From Chloroflexota bacterium (lineage in GTDB: Bacteria; Chloroflexota; Anaerolineae; Anaerolineales; Villigracilaceae), in the NCBI GenBank assembly GCA_026390015.1, contig JAPLGS010000107.1, positions 1-64,000 on the forward strand: a stretch of 64,000 nucleotides of DNA, given 5' to 3'. Both the position numbers and the translations under genes were made by a program. Positions 1 through 7,504 of this stretch are shown piece after piece. Each line of letters starts with the position of its first letter. Position 1 is the first letter of the stretch. The notes below the pieces were generated by a model. That model saw only the letters and a program-made list of their open reading frames with translations. It searched no databases and was not told where the DNA came from.

Positions 1-1
1 T

Positions 2-277
2 AGTGAAGTTATCGAATCTGTCTTTGGGAAGATGAAACGGCTGGAGCAAGATCAGTCCAAAAATGGCTTCACTGGTTTGCTCTTGGGATTGAGTGCTCTG
101 GTCTCCACTACCACCAACGCAGTGATCCAAATGGCACTGGAAACTGTTCCCACAAAACAAGTTGAGCATTGGTGCCAGGAAACGCTCGGACAGACGGCTC
201 AATCCAAGCGGCGTCAAGTGTTTGCATCTGCTAAATTATCGGAACAAATACAGGATCTATTTTTAGCGCCTGTCTGA
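2..277 (+). pseudogene. Transposase C-terminal fragment (runs off left edge)
   Basis: The frame is open from the first bases of the window and ends at a stop at 277, so this is the 3' end of a longer gene or a remnant. The visible 91 or so residues begin SEVIESVFGKMKRLEQDQ and include a GFTGLLLGLSALV stretch and a basic tail (QSKRRQVF). The EVIES(V/L)FGK motif resembles the region around the last catalytic Glu of DDE transposases. The insertion-sequence family cannot be named from this piece, and whether the gene is intact cannot be judged because its 5' part lies outside the window. Confidence 0.55.
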
Positions 278-342
278 GCTTCTTTTCATCAGCCCAGGTC
301 AAACCTAAAGCAAAAAATAAAGCTCATAGATCCCCATCCACG

Positions 343-369
343 AAAAAAACGCCCTATGAGCGTTTTTTT
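343..369. terminator. Bidirectional terminator-like hairpin
   Basis: Seven A residues plus CGC pair with GCG plus seven T residues around a 7-base loop. The element can end transcripts in either direction. It lies between the transposase fragment and the 3' end of tRNA-Glu, so it may serve both. The G-C part of the stem is only three pairs long, so strength is uncertain. Confidence 0.5.
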
Positions 370-419
370 GACGGACGTCCCTTTATGATCAGTATCGTGA
401 AACTGCGTATGAGGGGAGG

Positions 420-492
420 TGCCCCCACGGGAATTCGAATCCCGGTTTAAGCCTTGAGAGGGCTTCGTCCTGGGCCACTAGACGATGGGGGC
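420..492 (-). tRNA. tRNA-Glu (anticodon CUC)
   Basis: Read on the minus strand, the 73-nt sequence folds as a full cloverleaf. The 7-bp acceptor stem is GCCCCCA with TGGGGGC. The anticodon stem-loop is GAAGCC-CTCTCAA-GGCTT, giving anticodon CUC. The T arm contains GATTCGAAT. The discriminator base is A and the next bases are CCT, so the CCA end is not fully encoded and must be added enzymatically. The lutBC gene ends 30 bp upstream, and the tRNA has its own promoter inside the end of that gene. Confidence 0.95.
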
Positions 493-515
493 GTTTGTTT
501 TATGAAGCGGGCTGT

Positions 516-544
516 ATTCTATCATCCCGAATTTGAATCGTCAA
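516..544 (-). promoter_or_regulatory. Sigma-70-type promoter of tRNA-Glu
   Basis: On the minus strand a TTGACG -35 box and a TAGAAT -10 box are separated by exactly 17 bp. Transcription would start about 15 bases before the tRNA 5' end. The -35 box overlaps the last codons of the lutBC gene. Confidence 0.75.
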
Positions 545-2552
545 CGAACACGTGAATTTCCTTCGGGCCGTGCACGCCGATGGTGAGAGTCATTTCAATA
601 TCTGCTGTGCGCGACGGCCCTGTGATGAAGACCGCCGCACTTTTATCTTTGACCAGGCCCATTGCGTTTGGCAGTGAGGAAAGGATGTCGGATGATTTTA
701 ATATTGCGATGTGGATCTCTGGAAGGAGTGATGCGTGCAACGGTCTCCCTTCTCCATCCGCGATCAAAATGGAGCCTGTATCTGCCAGCCCGCAAATAGC
801 ATTCGTCACGCCGACAAGGATTTGATCGTCAGAAGTATGTGTGAATTCGATGCTCGCTTCCTGCAAAAGTGATTCGTTCAATGTATTCGGCTCAAGATGG
901 ATCTTGCTGATTCGGCGAGTGTTGAGAAATTCAATGATTTTTTGCGTTGGGTTTTTGGTGATTGTTACATGTCCGCTTAGGGCGGTGAGTTCTTTGGTGA
1001 ATTGTTCAATTTTATTTCCCTTGAGTTCAATCTCTTCAGCTGTTGCACTTTCTGCAGCAGGTCGAATTTTTGGCGTGAAGCGTTCGGACTCCACGATGTT
1101 TTTCTTAATAAAATCTTCTCGAAATGTTTTTCCTGCAAAACGCGGAAAGTCTTTGCTATAGCCCCAGCCAGTAAATGCGGGCAGACGAATCCACTTTGAG
1201 CGCGGAGAGAGGAGATAAGTTCCCAGTGCAGCGAATTTTTGGGAGGCAGCATACAGCTTCGGGTGAGTCGCGAGGCGGGCGTATAGTTGCAGACCAATTT
1301 TTGTAGAGGAGGAAAGTCCTTTTCCGCCGCCAACTGCGGGTTGAGTCGAAGATCCAGCCCGTACACGAGTTAATAATTTCGGGAGATCAATATCCACGGG
1401 GCAAACATCTTTGCACGCGCCGCAAAGGGATGAAGCTTGCGCAAGTTGCACATAATTCTCGCCTAGCAATCCCGGCGAAATTACCGAACCGATTGGACCG
1501 GGATATGGCGCGATGGATTGATCACTGCCAATGTAGGCGTGACCGCTCAACTCGCGGAAGACTGGGCAGGCATTCAGGCACGCGCCGCAGCGGATGCAAT
1601 ATAAAGATTCCTTAAGCGGAGAATTTCTTAAGCGCGTGCGGCCGTTATCGAGGAGGATGAGGTGGCGCGTTTGATTTGCAAGTGGTTTGTTGAGCAGTTG
1701 AGCGTAGGCAGTTAACTTTTGTCCGGTTGCGGAGCGAGGCAAAAGCGACAGCATGAGCGACAGATCATTAAGGTTTGGGACGAGTCTTTCCATGCCCATC
1801 AGCGCAATGTGGACTGGCGGTATGGTTGTGACCATGCGCCCGTTGCCTTCGTTGGTGATGATACAGGTTGTGCCAGTTTCAGCCACGCCGAAATTAACTC
1901 CGCTGAATCCTATATCGGCGGTTAGGAAAACTTCACGCAGAACTTTGCGGGCGGCCGCAGTGAGTGTGGGAATGTCGGTTGTGTAGGGAATGCCAAGTTT
2001 TTCATGGAAGAGTTCGCCCACTTGTTCCTTGCGTAAATGCGCGGCGGGCGTGATGATGTGACTTGGTCTTTCGTGGCGCAGCTGCACAATGTATTCGCCC
2101 AGGTCGGTTTCGATGACGCGAATATTTTCTTTTTCAAGCGCGTGATTTAATTCGATCTCTTCGGAGACCATGCTCTTGGATTTGGCGATAATAATTGGAG
2201 ACGCAGATGAACGCTGATGAGCACTGATCTCTTTTTGGTTTTCTTTGTGCGCCTGTGGCAAATCTTTTAAGATTTGTAAAATAATTTGAATGGCTTCGGC
2301 CGCGTCTTTTGCGCGATGAACGATGACTCCATTCTCTTCGTTCTTTGCGATGAATTGCGCCAGATATTCGTCGAGCTGTTCGATCACATTATCGCGGATG
2401 GTGTGCGCGCGCTGACGTCTCTCGCGCCAATCGGGAATGGATTCGAATGCGAGTGCGCGCCCTTTCAAACGGCGTTCAGCGTTGTTATCTAATGCGATCT
2501 GAAGAGTTTTATTTTCAATGGATTGGCGAATTCTTTGACGGAAGGTATGCAT
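522..2552 (-). CDS. lutB: LutB-LutC fusion: lactate utilisation iron-sulfur protein
   Basis: A 676-residue cytosolic protein of the LutABC lactate oxidation complex. The N-terminal LUD domain covers roughly residues 40-285 (GVAETGTTCIITNEGN motif). A ferredoxin-like region follows, with CIRCGACLNACPVF near 319-330 and a second cluster CGACKDVCPVD near 377-386. The last 140 or so residues form a second LUD module like stand-alone LutC (GLADTGSILIADGEGRP), so LutB and LutC appear fused. The ATG at 2552 is preferred because it follows an AAGGA Shine-Dalgarno and begins MHTFRQRI as in the family. A TTG 13 codons upstream overlaps the lutA stop. It lies directly after lutA in one operon. Residues about 106-119 (KEISAHQRSSAS) are encoded by a repetitive word and look inserted. 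Confidence 0.88.
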   Translation of the reverse strand: MHTFRQRIRQSIENKTLQIALDNNAERRLKGRALAFESIPDWRERRQRAHTIRDNVIEQLDEYLAQFIAKNEENGVIVHRAKDAAEAIQIILQILKDLPQAHKENQKEISAHQRSSASPIIIAKSKSMVSEEIELNHALEKENIRVIETDLGEYIVQLRHERPSHIITPAAHLRKEQVGELFHEKLGIPYTTDIPTLTAAARKVLREVFLTADIGFSGVNFGVAETGTTCIITNEGNGRMVTTIPPVHIALMGMERLVPNLNDLSLMLSLLPRSATGQKLTAYAQLLNKPLANQTRHLILLDNGRTRLRNSPLKESLYCIRCGACLNACPVFRELSGHAYIGSDQSIAPYPGPIGSVISPGLLGENYVQLAQASSLCGACKDVCPVDIDLPKLLTRVRAGSSTQPAVGGGKGLSSSTKIGLQLYARLATHPKLYAASQKFAALGTYLLSPRSKWIRLPAFTGWGYSKDFPRFAGKTFREDFIKKNIVESERFTPKIRPAAESATAEEIELKGNKIEQFTKELTALSGHVTITKNPTQKIIEFLNTRRISKIHLEPNTLNESLLQEASIEFTHTSDDQILVGVTNAICGLADTGSILIADGEGRPLHASLLPEIHIAILKSSDILSSLPNAMGLVKDKSAAVFITGPSRTADIEMTLTIGVHGPKEIHVFVDDSNSG

Positions 2553-2587
2553 GTTGAGTCCTTGAAAACGTTGAAGTAATTCAACGT

Positions 2588-3313
2588 TCAAATGTTACTT
2601 AATACTTCCGCAATATGGATGACTCTTTGTTTCTTCTTCTGCCGATTTAATCCGCCCGCGATGTGCATGAGACAGCCTGCGTCGGTCACGACCAGAGTTG
2701 GGGATTGGGTCATCTCTAAATTGCTGATCTTGCGTTTCAGCCATTCGGCGGATAATTCAGGATGTTCCACTGACATGATTCCGCCGAAGCCGCAGCATTC
2801 TTCGGCGTGCGGCAATTCAACAAGTGTGGCGCCCCGCACGTTTGCCAATAAGGCGCGCGGCTGTTTATCCACATTGATTCCGCGCAGCGTGTGGCATGAT
2901 GGATGATAGGTTAGCAAGCCGTCCCAGTGTGCGCCAACATCTGTCACGCCTAATTTGTCTACTAGATATTCTGTGAATTCATAAGTCCGCGCTGCTAGTG
3001 CTTTCGCGCGCAGAATCCAGGTTGGGTCGCCTTCAAATAATTCTGCATAGTTATGCCTGAACATGTGCGCGCACGAACCGGATGGCGTGACAATATCGCC
3101 CGTTGTCTTTTCGAAAACTTTTATGGTGTGTTCCGCAATGGCGCGCGCGTCTTTGCGGAGGCCTGCGTTAAATTGCGGCTGTCCGCAGCAGGTTTGCTCG
3201 CGGGCGAAATCCACATCAATGCCGAGGCGCAGGAGAATTTCTACGACGGCTTGACCAGTTTTCGGGAAGAATGAATCGGCGAGGCAGGTAATGAAGAGTT
3301 GGACTTGAGTCAT
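2588..3313 (-). CDS. lutA: LutA-type (Fe-S)-binding protein, lactate utilisation
   Basis: A 241-residue protein with two cysteine-rich CCG modules. The first is QTCCGQPQFNAG with a preceding ITCLADSFFP. The second is YHPSCHTLRG with HAEECCGFGGIMS. Such modules bind an iron-sulfur cluster. In Bacillus, LutA works with LutB and LutC to oxidise L-lactate to pyruvate. The stop codon is nearly adjacent to the lutBC start, so the two are translationally linked. The junction carries AACGTT-rich repeat words. Length is typical for the family. Confidence 0.9.
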   Translation of the reverse strand: MTQVQLFITCLADSFFPKTGQAVVEILLRLGIDVDFAREQTCCGQPQFNAGLRKDARAIAEHTIKVFEKTTGDIVTPSGSCAHMFRHNYAELFEGDPTWILRAKALAARTYEFTEYLVDKLGVTDVGAHWDGLLTYHPSCHTLRGINVDKQPRALLANVRGATLVELPHAEECCGFGGIMSVEHPELSAEWLKRKISNLEMTQSPTLVVTDAGCLMHIAGGLNRQKKKQRVIHIAEVLSNI

Positions 3314-3345
3314 GAATCCACTTTCAAAAAAATATTGGTCTGGCG

Positions 3346-4461
3346 CTATCCAAACGAAATTCCCAGATCGCGCGCGGTTAAGACGATATCTGAATCCATT
3401 GGCACCATTTTCATTTTACCCATGGCTTCGTCGATCGGTATGTATTTGACATGTGGCGGGTCGAGCGCGATCATCACGCCGCCCTGACCTTCTTCCAACC
3501 CGCGGATAGCAGCGGCGCCGAAACGCAGAGCTGTCAGGCGGTCGAAGGAGGTGGGAGAGCCGCCTCGCAGCAGGTGACCGAGAACGACCACGCGCGTTTC
3601 TTTTCCTGAAATGGCATGGATCTCAGCCGCCACTTTTTCACCGATACCGCCCAGGCGCTCTGCGCGGCCGGCTTCATGTTCTACCACAGTTACCTCGCCA
3701 CCCATTGGCGAGGCGCCTTCTGCAACCACCACGATGGTGAATTTGTTGCCGCGCGATTCGCGTTCCTTTATCTTTTCAATCACTTTGTGGATGTCATACG
3801 GGTGTTCGGGGATCAGGATCACATCCGCAGAGCCAGCCACGCCTGAGTGAAGAGCGATCCAGACGGCGTACCGTCCCATCACTTCCACGACCATGATGCG
3901 GCCATGCGATGCCGCGGTTGAATGCAGACGGTCAAGCGCTTCGGTGGCGAAGCCGACCGCTGTATCAAAACCGAATGTGACCTCGGTCTTGTCGAGATCG
4001 TTGTCGATGGTCTTGGGCACTGATATCAGACGCAGTCCCTTTTTTGACAGCACACTGGCAATCGCCAGCGACCCATCACCGCCAACCGTGATGAGCGCGT
4101 CAATGTGATGCAAACGGAATCCTCGAACTACCTCGTCAGTTCGATCCACTTCTTCTATGGTCCCATCGGGGCGCGTGATCGGATACTTGAGAGGATTATT
4201 GCGGTTACTTGTTCCCAAAATGGTTCCGCCGAGATGGGTAATTCCGCTTACTCTTTCGCGTGTGAGCGGAATAAAACCTCCGTTCGGGTATTCTTCCGGT
4301 GATAATATTCCGTGAAAACCGTCCAGAACGCCATACACTTCCCAGCCGCGTTTGATCGCGGAGAGTGCGGTTGCGCGAATGACAGCATTCAAGCCGGGGG
4401 CATCGCCTCCGCCAGTGCTGATCGCTATTTTTTTGATTTGCATATTTTGATAGGTAGCCAT
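3346..4461 (-). CDS. 6-phosphofructokinase, mixed-substrate (ATP or PPi) type
   Basis: A 371-residue phosphofructokinase phosphorylating fructose 6-phosphate in glycolysis. Visible motifs: the N-terminal ISTGGGDAPGLNAVIR loop, GGDGSLAIA at the phosphoryl-donor site, PKTIDNDL carrying the catalytic Asp, and MGRYAVWIALHSG. The GGDGS Gly is typical of ATP users, while Lys in PKTIDND is typical of pyrophosphate-dependent and mixed-substrate enzymes. The phosphate donor therefore cannot be assigned from sequence. The ATG at 4461 follows a GGAG Shine-Dalgarno. A TATAAT -10 element lies at 4499-4504 with a weak -35. The gene is divergent from the glycogen phosphorylase gene, fitting a shared role in sugar storage and use. 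Confidence 0.9.
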   Translation of the reverse strand: MATYQNMQIKKIAISTGGGDAPGLNAVIRATALSAIKRGWEVYGVLDGFHGILSPEEYPNGGFIPLTRERVSGITHLGGTILGTSNRNNPLKYPITRPDGTIEEVDRTDEVVRGFRLHHIDALITVGGDGSLAIASVLSKKGLRLISVPKTIDNDLDKTEVTFGFDTAVGFATEALDRLHSTAASHGRIMVVEVMGRYAVWIALHSGVAGSADVILIPEHPYDIHKVIEKIKERESRGNKFTIVVVAEGASPMGGEVTVVEHEAGRAERLGGIGEKVAAEIHAISGKETRVVVLGHLLRGGSPTSFDRLTALRFGAAAIRGLEEGQGGVMIALDPPHVKYIPIDEAMGKMKMVPMDSDIVLTARDLGISFG

Positions 4462-4576
4462 AAAGTTTCTCCGTATTAATATTTATTTTCCGGGTTGGAT
4501 TATAGTACTGAATTGGAAATCGTCTGCCCGATTCCCCCAATCCCGATTCTTCATTTTTACGGTATCATTTGGCACT

Positions 4577-6709
4577 ATGCAATTCAAAACCAAACCTTCC
4601 CAAAAATTTGACCTGCCCAAGCGCCTCGCGCGCCTCGGCGAATTAGCCTACAACCTGTGGTGGACGTGGCACCCTGAAGCAGCGCGGCTCTTTGGAAAAC
4701 TTGATTATGACCTGTGGGGACGCCTTGGGCATAACCCCATCCGCTTACTGCAGGAGGTCAGTCTCGAACGTATGACTCAGGTCGCCAAAGAAAAAGATTA
4801 TCTTGCGTTGTACGATGCGCTCTTTGGAGATTTTGATTCTTACTTTACCAATGAATCATGGTCGCAGAAACATCATCCTGAATTAAAAAATCCCATCGCG
4901 TATTTTTCAATGGAATTCGGCTTGCACGAAACGCTCCCCATTTATTCGGGCGGCCTCGGCGTGTTGGCCGGCGACCATCTAAAAGAATCCTCCGATCTCG
5001 GATTGCCGCTGATTGCTGTCGGCTTCATGTATGATCAGGGATATTTCTCACAGCGTATTTCTGAAGACGGCTGGCAGGATGCGATCAATAATCCATTGAC
5101 CATTGAACATTTGCCAGTGACGCTGGTTACAAAAAACGGCAAGCCCCTTACCATTCAAATTGAATTCCCCGATCGCAACATCACCGCTCAAATTTGGGAA
5201 GTCCGTGTGGGACGCGTTCCACTTTATTTGCTTGATTCAAATGTCGAAGAAAATAATGAATTTGACCGGCTGCTCACTGCGCGTCTTTATTGGTCTGATC
5301 TTGACCGCCGCGTGATGCAGGAAGTCTTGCTCGGAGTCGGCGGCGTGCGCGCCTTGCGGGCCCTGGGATATACTCCAGATGTTTGGCACATGAACGAAGG
5401 TCACGCATCTTTCCTGACCCTGGAACGGGCGCGTGAACTAGTGGCATCTGGCTCCACTTTTGCAGATGCCGCCAAAAAGACTCTCGGGCAAAATGTATTC
5501 ACCACGCATACACCCGTCCCTGCTGGCAATGACGAGTTCCCATTATGGCTGCTGGATAAATATCTCGCCAAACTTTGGCCAGAGTTGGGACTCACCCGCG
5601 AAGAATTCGTAGACATCGCCAAGCATCAACAGCCGCACGGAGAGACTTTCTCCATGCCCATTCTCGCCTTGAAACTTTCAGGTGGAAGCAACGGCGTTTC
5701 AGAATTGCATGGACAGGTCTCACGTGAAATGTGGAAATTCCTCTGGCCTGATAAACAGGCAGATGAGGTGCCGATCAAACATATCACCAATGGTGTCCAT
5801 ACCGCAAATTGGATGGCACGCCGTTTGAATAATTTGTTCGAAAATAATTTGGGCGGAGATTGGTACGAACATTTGGATGACCCCGCTTTTTGGTCGAAGC
5901 TTGATAACGTGCCCGATTCAGAATTATGGGCGGTGCGCCTGCATCTCAAACGCAAACTCGCTTTCTATATGCGTGAACGAGTTCGTGATCGCTGGGCACT
6001 GGGCGGATTTCACCCTGTGCAAGTGGTTTCCTCTGGTGTGCTGATCAATCCCTACGCGTTGACCATTGGCTTTGCGCGCCGCTTTGCCACATACAAACGC
6101 GCCAATTTGATCCTCTCTGATATTGAGCGGCTGCTCGAAATCATCAACCGCCCGAACATGCCGGTGCAAATTATTTTCGCGGGCAAGGCGCATCCTGCTG
6201 ATGAACCCGGTAAGCAGATAATTCAAAAGGTTTATCGCACCGTCAAAAAAGCTGAGACTGGCGGACGGCTGGTCTTCCTCGAAGATTATGATATGAATCT
6301 CGCGCGTTATCTCGTGCAGGGAGTGGATGTGTGGATGAACACGCCGCGTCGCCCAATGGAAGCCAGCGGTACTTCTGGAATGAAAGCCGCCATCAATGGC
6401 GTGCTAAATTTCTCTGTGTTAGACGGTTGGTGGCGTGAAGCCTATAACGGTCACAATGGCTGGTCGATCGGTGAGGATAAAGAATACGAGTCAAATGAAA
6501 TTCAGGATGCAGCCGATGGCGAAGACCTGTATCACACGCTCGAACACAAGATCATTCCGCTCTATTACAACCGCGACCCGAAGGAAATTTCTCACGAGTG
6601 GATCGCGATGATGAAAGACACCATGAAGACCTGCATCCCGCAATTTTCCACGCGCCGCATGGTGAAGGAATATGTGGAAAAATTATACGTGCCCGCCTTG
6701 AAGAAATAA
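4577..6709 (+). CDS. glgP: Alpha-glucan (glycogen) phosphorylase
   Basis: A 710-residue GT35 phosphorylase releasing glucose 1-phosphate from glycogen or maltodextrin. The N terminus (LGELAYNLWWTWHPEA) is the DUF3417 region typical of the short bacterial/archaeal subfamily. Recognisable core motifs include MEFGLHETLPIYSGGLGVLAGDH, VWHMNEGHASFL, and RRPMEASGTSGMKAAINGVLN, whose Lys is the expected pyridoxal phosphate anchor. No Shine-Dalgarno is visible. A TATCAT hexamer ends only 8 bases before the ATG, so the transcript may be leaderless. It is divergent from phosphofructokinase and followed by a rhodanese gene. Confidence 0.93.
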   Translation: MQFKTKPSQKFDLPKRLARLGELAYNLWWTWHPEAARLFGKLDYDLWGRLGHNPIRLLQEVSLERMTQVAKEKDYLALYDALFGDFDSYFTNESWSQKHHPELKNPIAYFSMEFGLHETLPIYSGGLGVLAGDHLKESSDLGLPLIAVGFMYDQGYFSQRISEDGWQDAINNPLTIEHLPVTLVTKNGKPLTIQIEFPDRNITAQIWEVRVGRVPLYLLDSNVEENNEFDRLLTARLYWSDLDRRVMQEVLLGVGGVRALRALGYTPDVWHMNEGHASFLTLERARELVASGSTFADAAKKTLGQNVFTTHTPVPAGNDEFPLWLLDKYLAKLWPELGLTREEFVDIAKHQQPHGETFSMPILALKLSGGSNGVSELHGQVSREMWKFLWPDKQADEVPIKHITNGVHTANWMARRLNNLFENNLGGDWYEHLDDPAFWSKLDNVPDSELWAVRLHLKRKLAFYMRERVRDRWALGGFHPVQVVSSGVLINPYALTIGFARRFATYKRANLILSDIERLLEIINRPNMPVQIIFAGKAHPADEPGKQIIQKVYRTVKKAETGGRLVFLEDYDMNLARYLVQGVDVWMNTPRRPMEASGTSGMKAAINGVLNFSVLDGWWREAYNGHNGWSIGEDKEYESNEIQDAADGEDLYHTLEHKIIPLYYNRDPKEISHEWIAMMKDTMKTCIPQFSTRRMVKEYVEKLYVPALKK

Positions 6710-6716
6710 ATTCGTC

Positions 6717-6751
6717 CTCATCCCCTCTCTCTTCTCCAAAGGGAGAGGGAA
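6717..6751 (+). repeat. Short C/T-rich palindromic intergenic repeat
   Basis: CCCTCTCTC and GAGAGGG arms face each other around TTCTCCAAAG, preceded by CCTCATC. The same style of word recurs near 44370-44400 and, in frame, inside metH at 50932-50970. The repeat sits between the phosphorylase stop and the rhodanese Shine-Dalgarno. Confidence 0.55.
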
Positions 6752-6760
6752 AGGAAAACT

Positions 6761-7105
6761 ATGTTCCCCGAAATCACAGCCACCGAACTTGGTGACAAAC
6801 TAAAGTCAGATGAAAAATTTATTTTATTGGATGTGCGCGAACTGTCAGAGCTGGAACATGCCAAAGTAACCGACAGCAGGCTGCAGATCACACCTATGAG
6901 TCGGCTGGCGAGCGAAGGTATTGCCGCATTATCCGAGTCTGTTCAATCTCAGGAAATTCCCGTGTATGTGATGTGTCATCTTGGCGGCCGCAGTATGCAA
7001 GTCACAGGCTGGCTCATTCAACAAGGATATAAAAATGTGTTCAACGTCAGCGGCGGCATTGATGCGTACGCTCGCAAAGTTGACTCTTCAATTGGGTTTT
7101 ACTAA
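6761..7105 (+). CDS. Rhodanese-domain protein
   Basis: A 114-residue single-domain rhodanese. It has the opening LLDVRELSELEHAKV and the active-site loop CHLGGRS, in which Cys would carry a persulfide, followed by VFNVSGGIDAYARKV. No signal peptide is visible, so it acts in the cytosol. An AAGGAAAA Shine-Dalgarno precedes the ATG. The substrate and sulfur acceptor are unknown. It is 51 bp downstream of the glycogen phosphorylase gene and may be cotranscribed with it. Confidence 0.85.
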   Translation: MFPEITATELGDKLKSDEKFILLDVRELSELEHAKVTDSRLQITPMSRLASEGIAALSESVQSQEIPVYVMCHLGGRSMQVTGWLIQQGYKNVFNVSGGIDAYARKVDSSIGFY

Positions 7106-7121
7106 GCGTTAAAAAGTTATC

Positions 7122-7163
7122 AAGTTTGAAGGTTGAAAGTTTTAACTTTCAACCTTCAAACTT
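7122..7163. repeat. Perfect 20-bp inverted repeat, terminator-like
   Basis: Two 20-bp arms, AAGTTTGAAGG... and its exact complement, flank a 2-base TT loop and are followed by TT. The repeat can act as a terminator for the rhodanese gene or for a minus-strand transcript from 7300. The TTTGAAGGTTGAA word belongs to a family of A/T-rich word repeats seen elsewhere in the window. Confidence 0.65.
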
Positions 7164-7184
7164 TTAAAACCCGCAACCGTTTAT

Positions 7185-7278
7185 TAAACCAGACTGCCAT
7201 CCTTGCGGATGGCAATCGTGGGGCGCTGTGGCAATTCTTCGTTAGTTCACGGAGAGGGATGCCACAGCGCTGGGTTTA
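7185..7278. ncRNA. Predicted three-way-junction RNA structure
   Basis: A closing helix TAAACCAG with CTGGGTTTA (one bulge) encloses two hairpins. The first is an 8-bp perfect stem, TGCCATCC-TTGC-GGATGGCA (7195-7214). The second is an 11-bp perfect stem, GCGCTGTGGCA with TGCCACAGCGC (7223-7233 with 7260-7270). It fills much of the 400-bp gap between the rhodanese and DUF4173 genes. It does not match a riboswitch class I recognise. The minus strand of the same segment encodes a 15-residue reading frame with an ideal ribosome binding site. Which strand is transcribed is not known. Confidence 0.4.
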
Positions 7279-7289
7279 CTACTATTCAT
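7242..7289 (-). CDS. Possible 15-residue leader peptide with perfect Shine-Dalgarno
   Basis: On the minus strand AGGAGGTGAT (7297-7306), complementary to the 16S rRNA tail over ten bases, is followed 7 bases later by an ATG. The frame encodes MNSSKPSAVASLSVN and stops. The codons for SAVA form one arm of the 11-bp hairpin at 7223-7270, so ribosome movement could alter folding. No longer gene follows on this strand before the 7122-7163 inverted repeat. It may be a leader peptide or small regulatory RNA, or chance. Confidence 0.3.
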   Translation of the reverse strand: MNSSKPSAVASLSVN

Positions 7290-7504
7290 AAGTGACATCA
7301 CCTCCTCCATTTCATAGAATGGCATTTAATTGTTTGCCCCCAGCAGTAATGAAAGTATGTCACAAAATAAATCGGATGTCAATAGGTGGAATTGAAATTC
7401 TCATAAAACTGTAATGCTGCATTTTTGACGTTTTGTGATACCTTTTGAGAGTCTCCGCCAGACAATCACAGTTATCCTTGCTGAAATTCAATCAGGAGAA
7501 ATGT

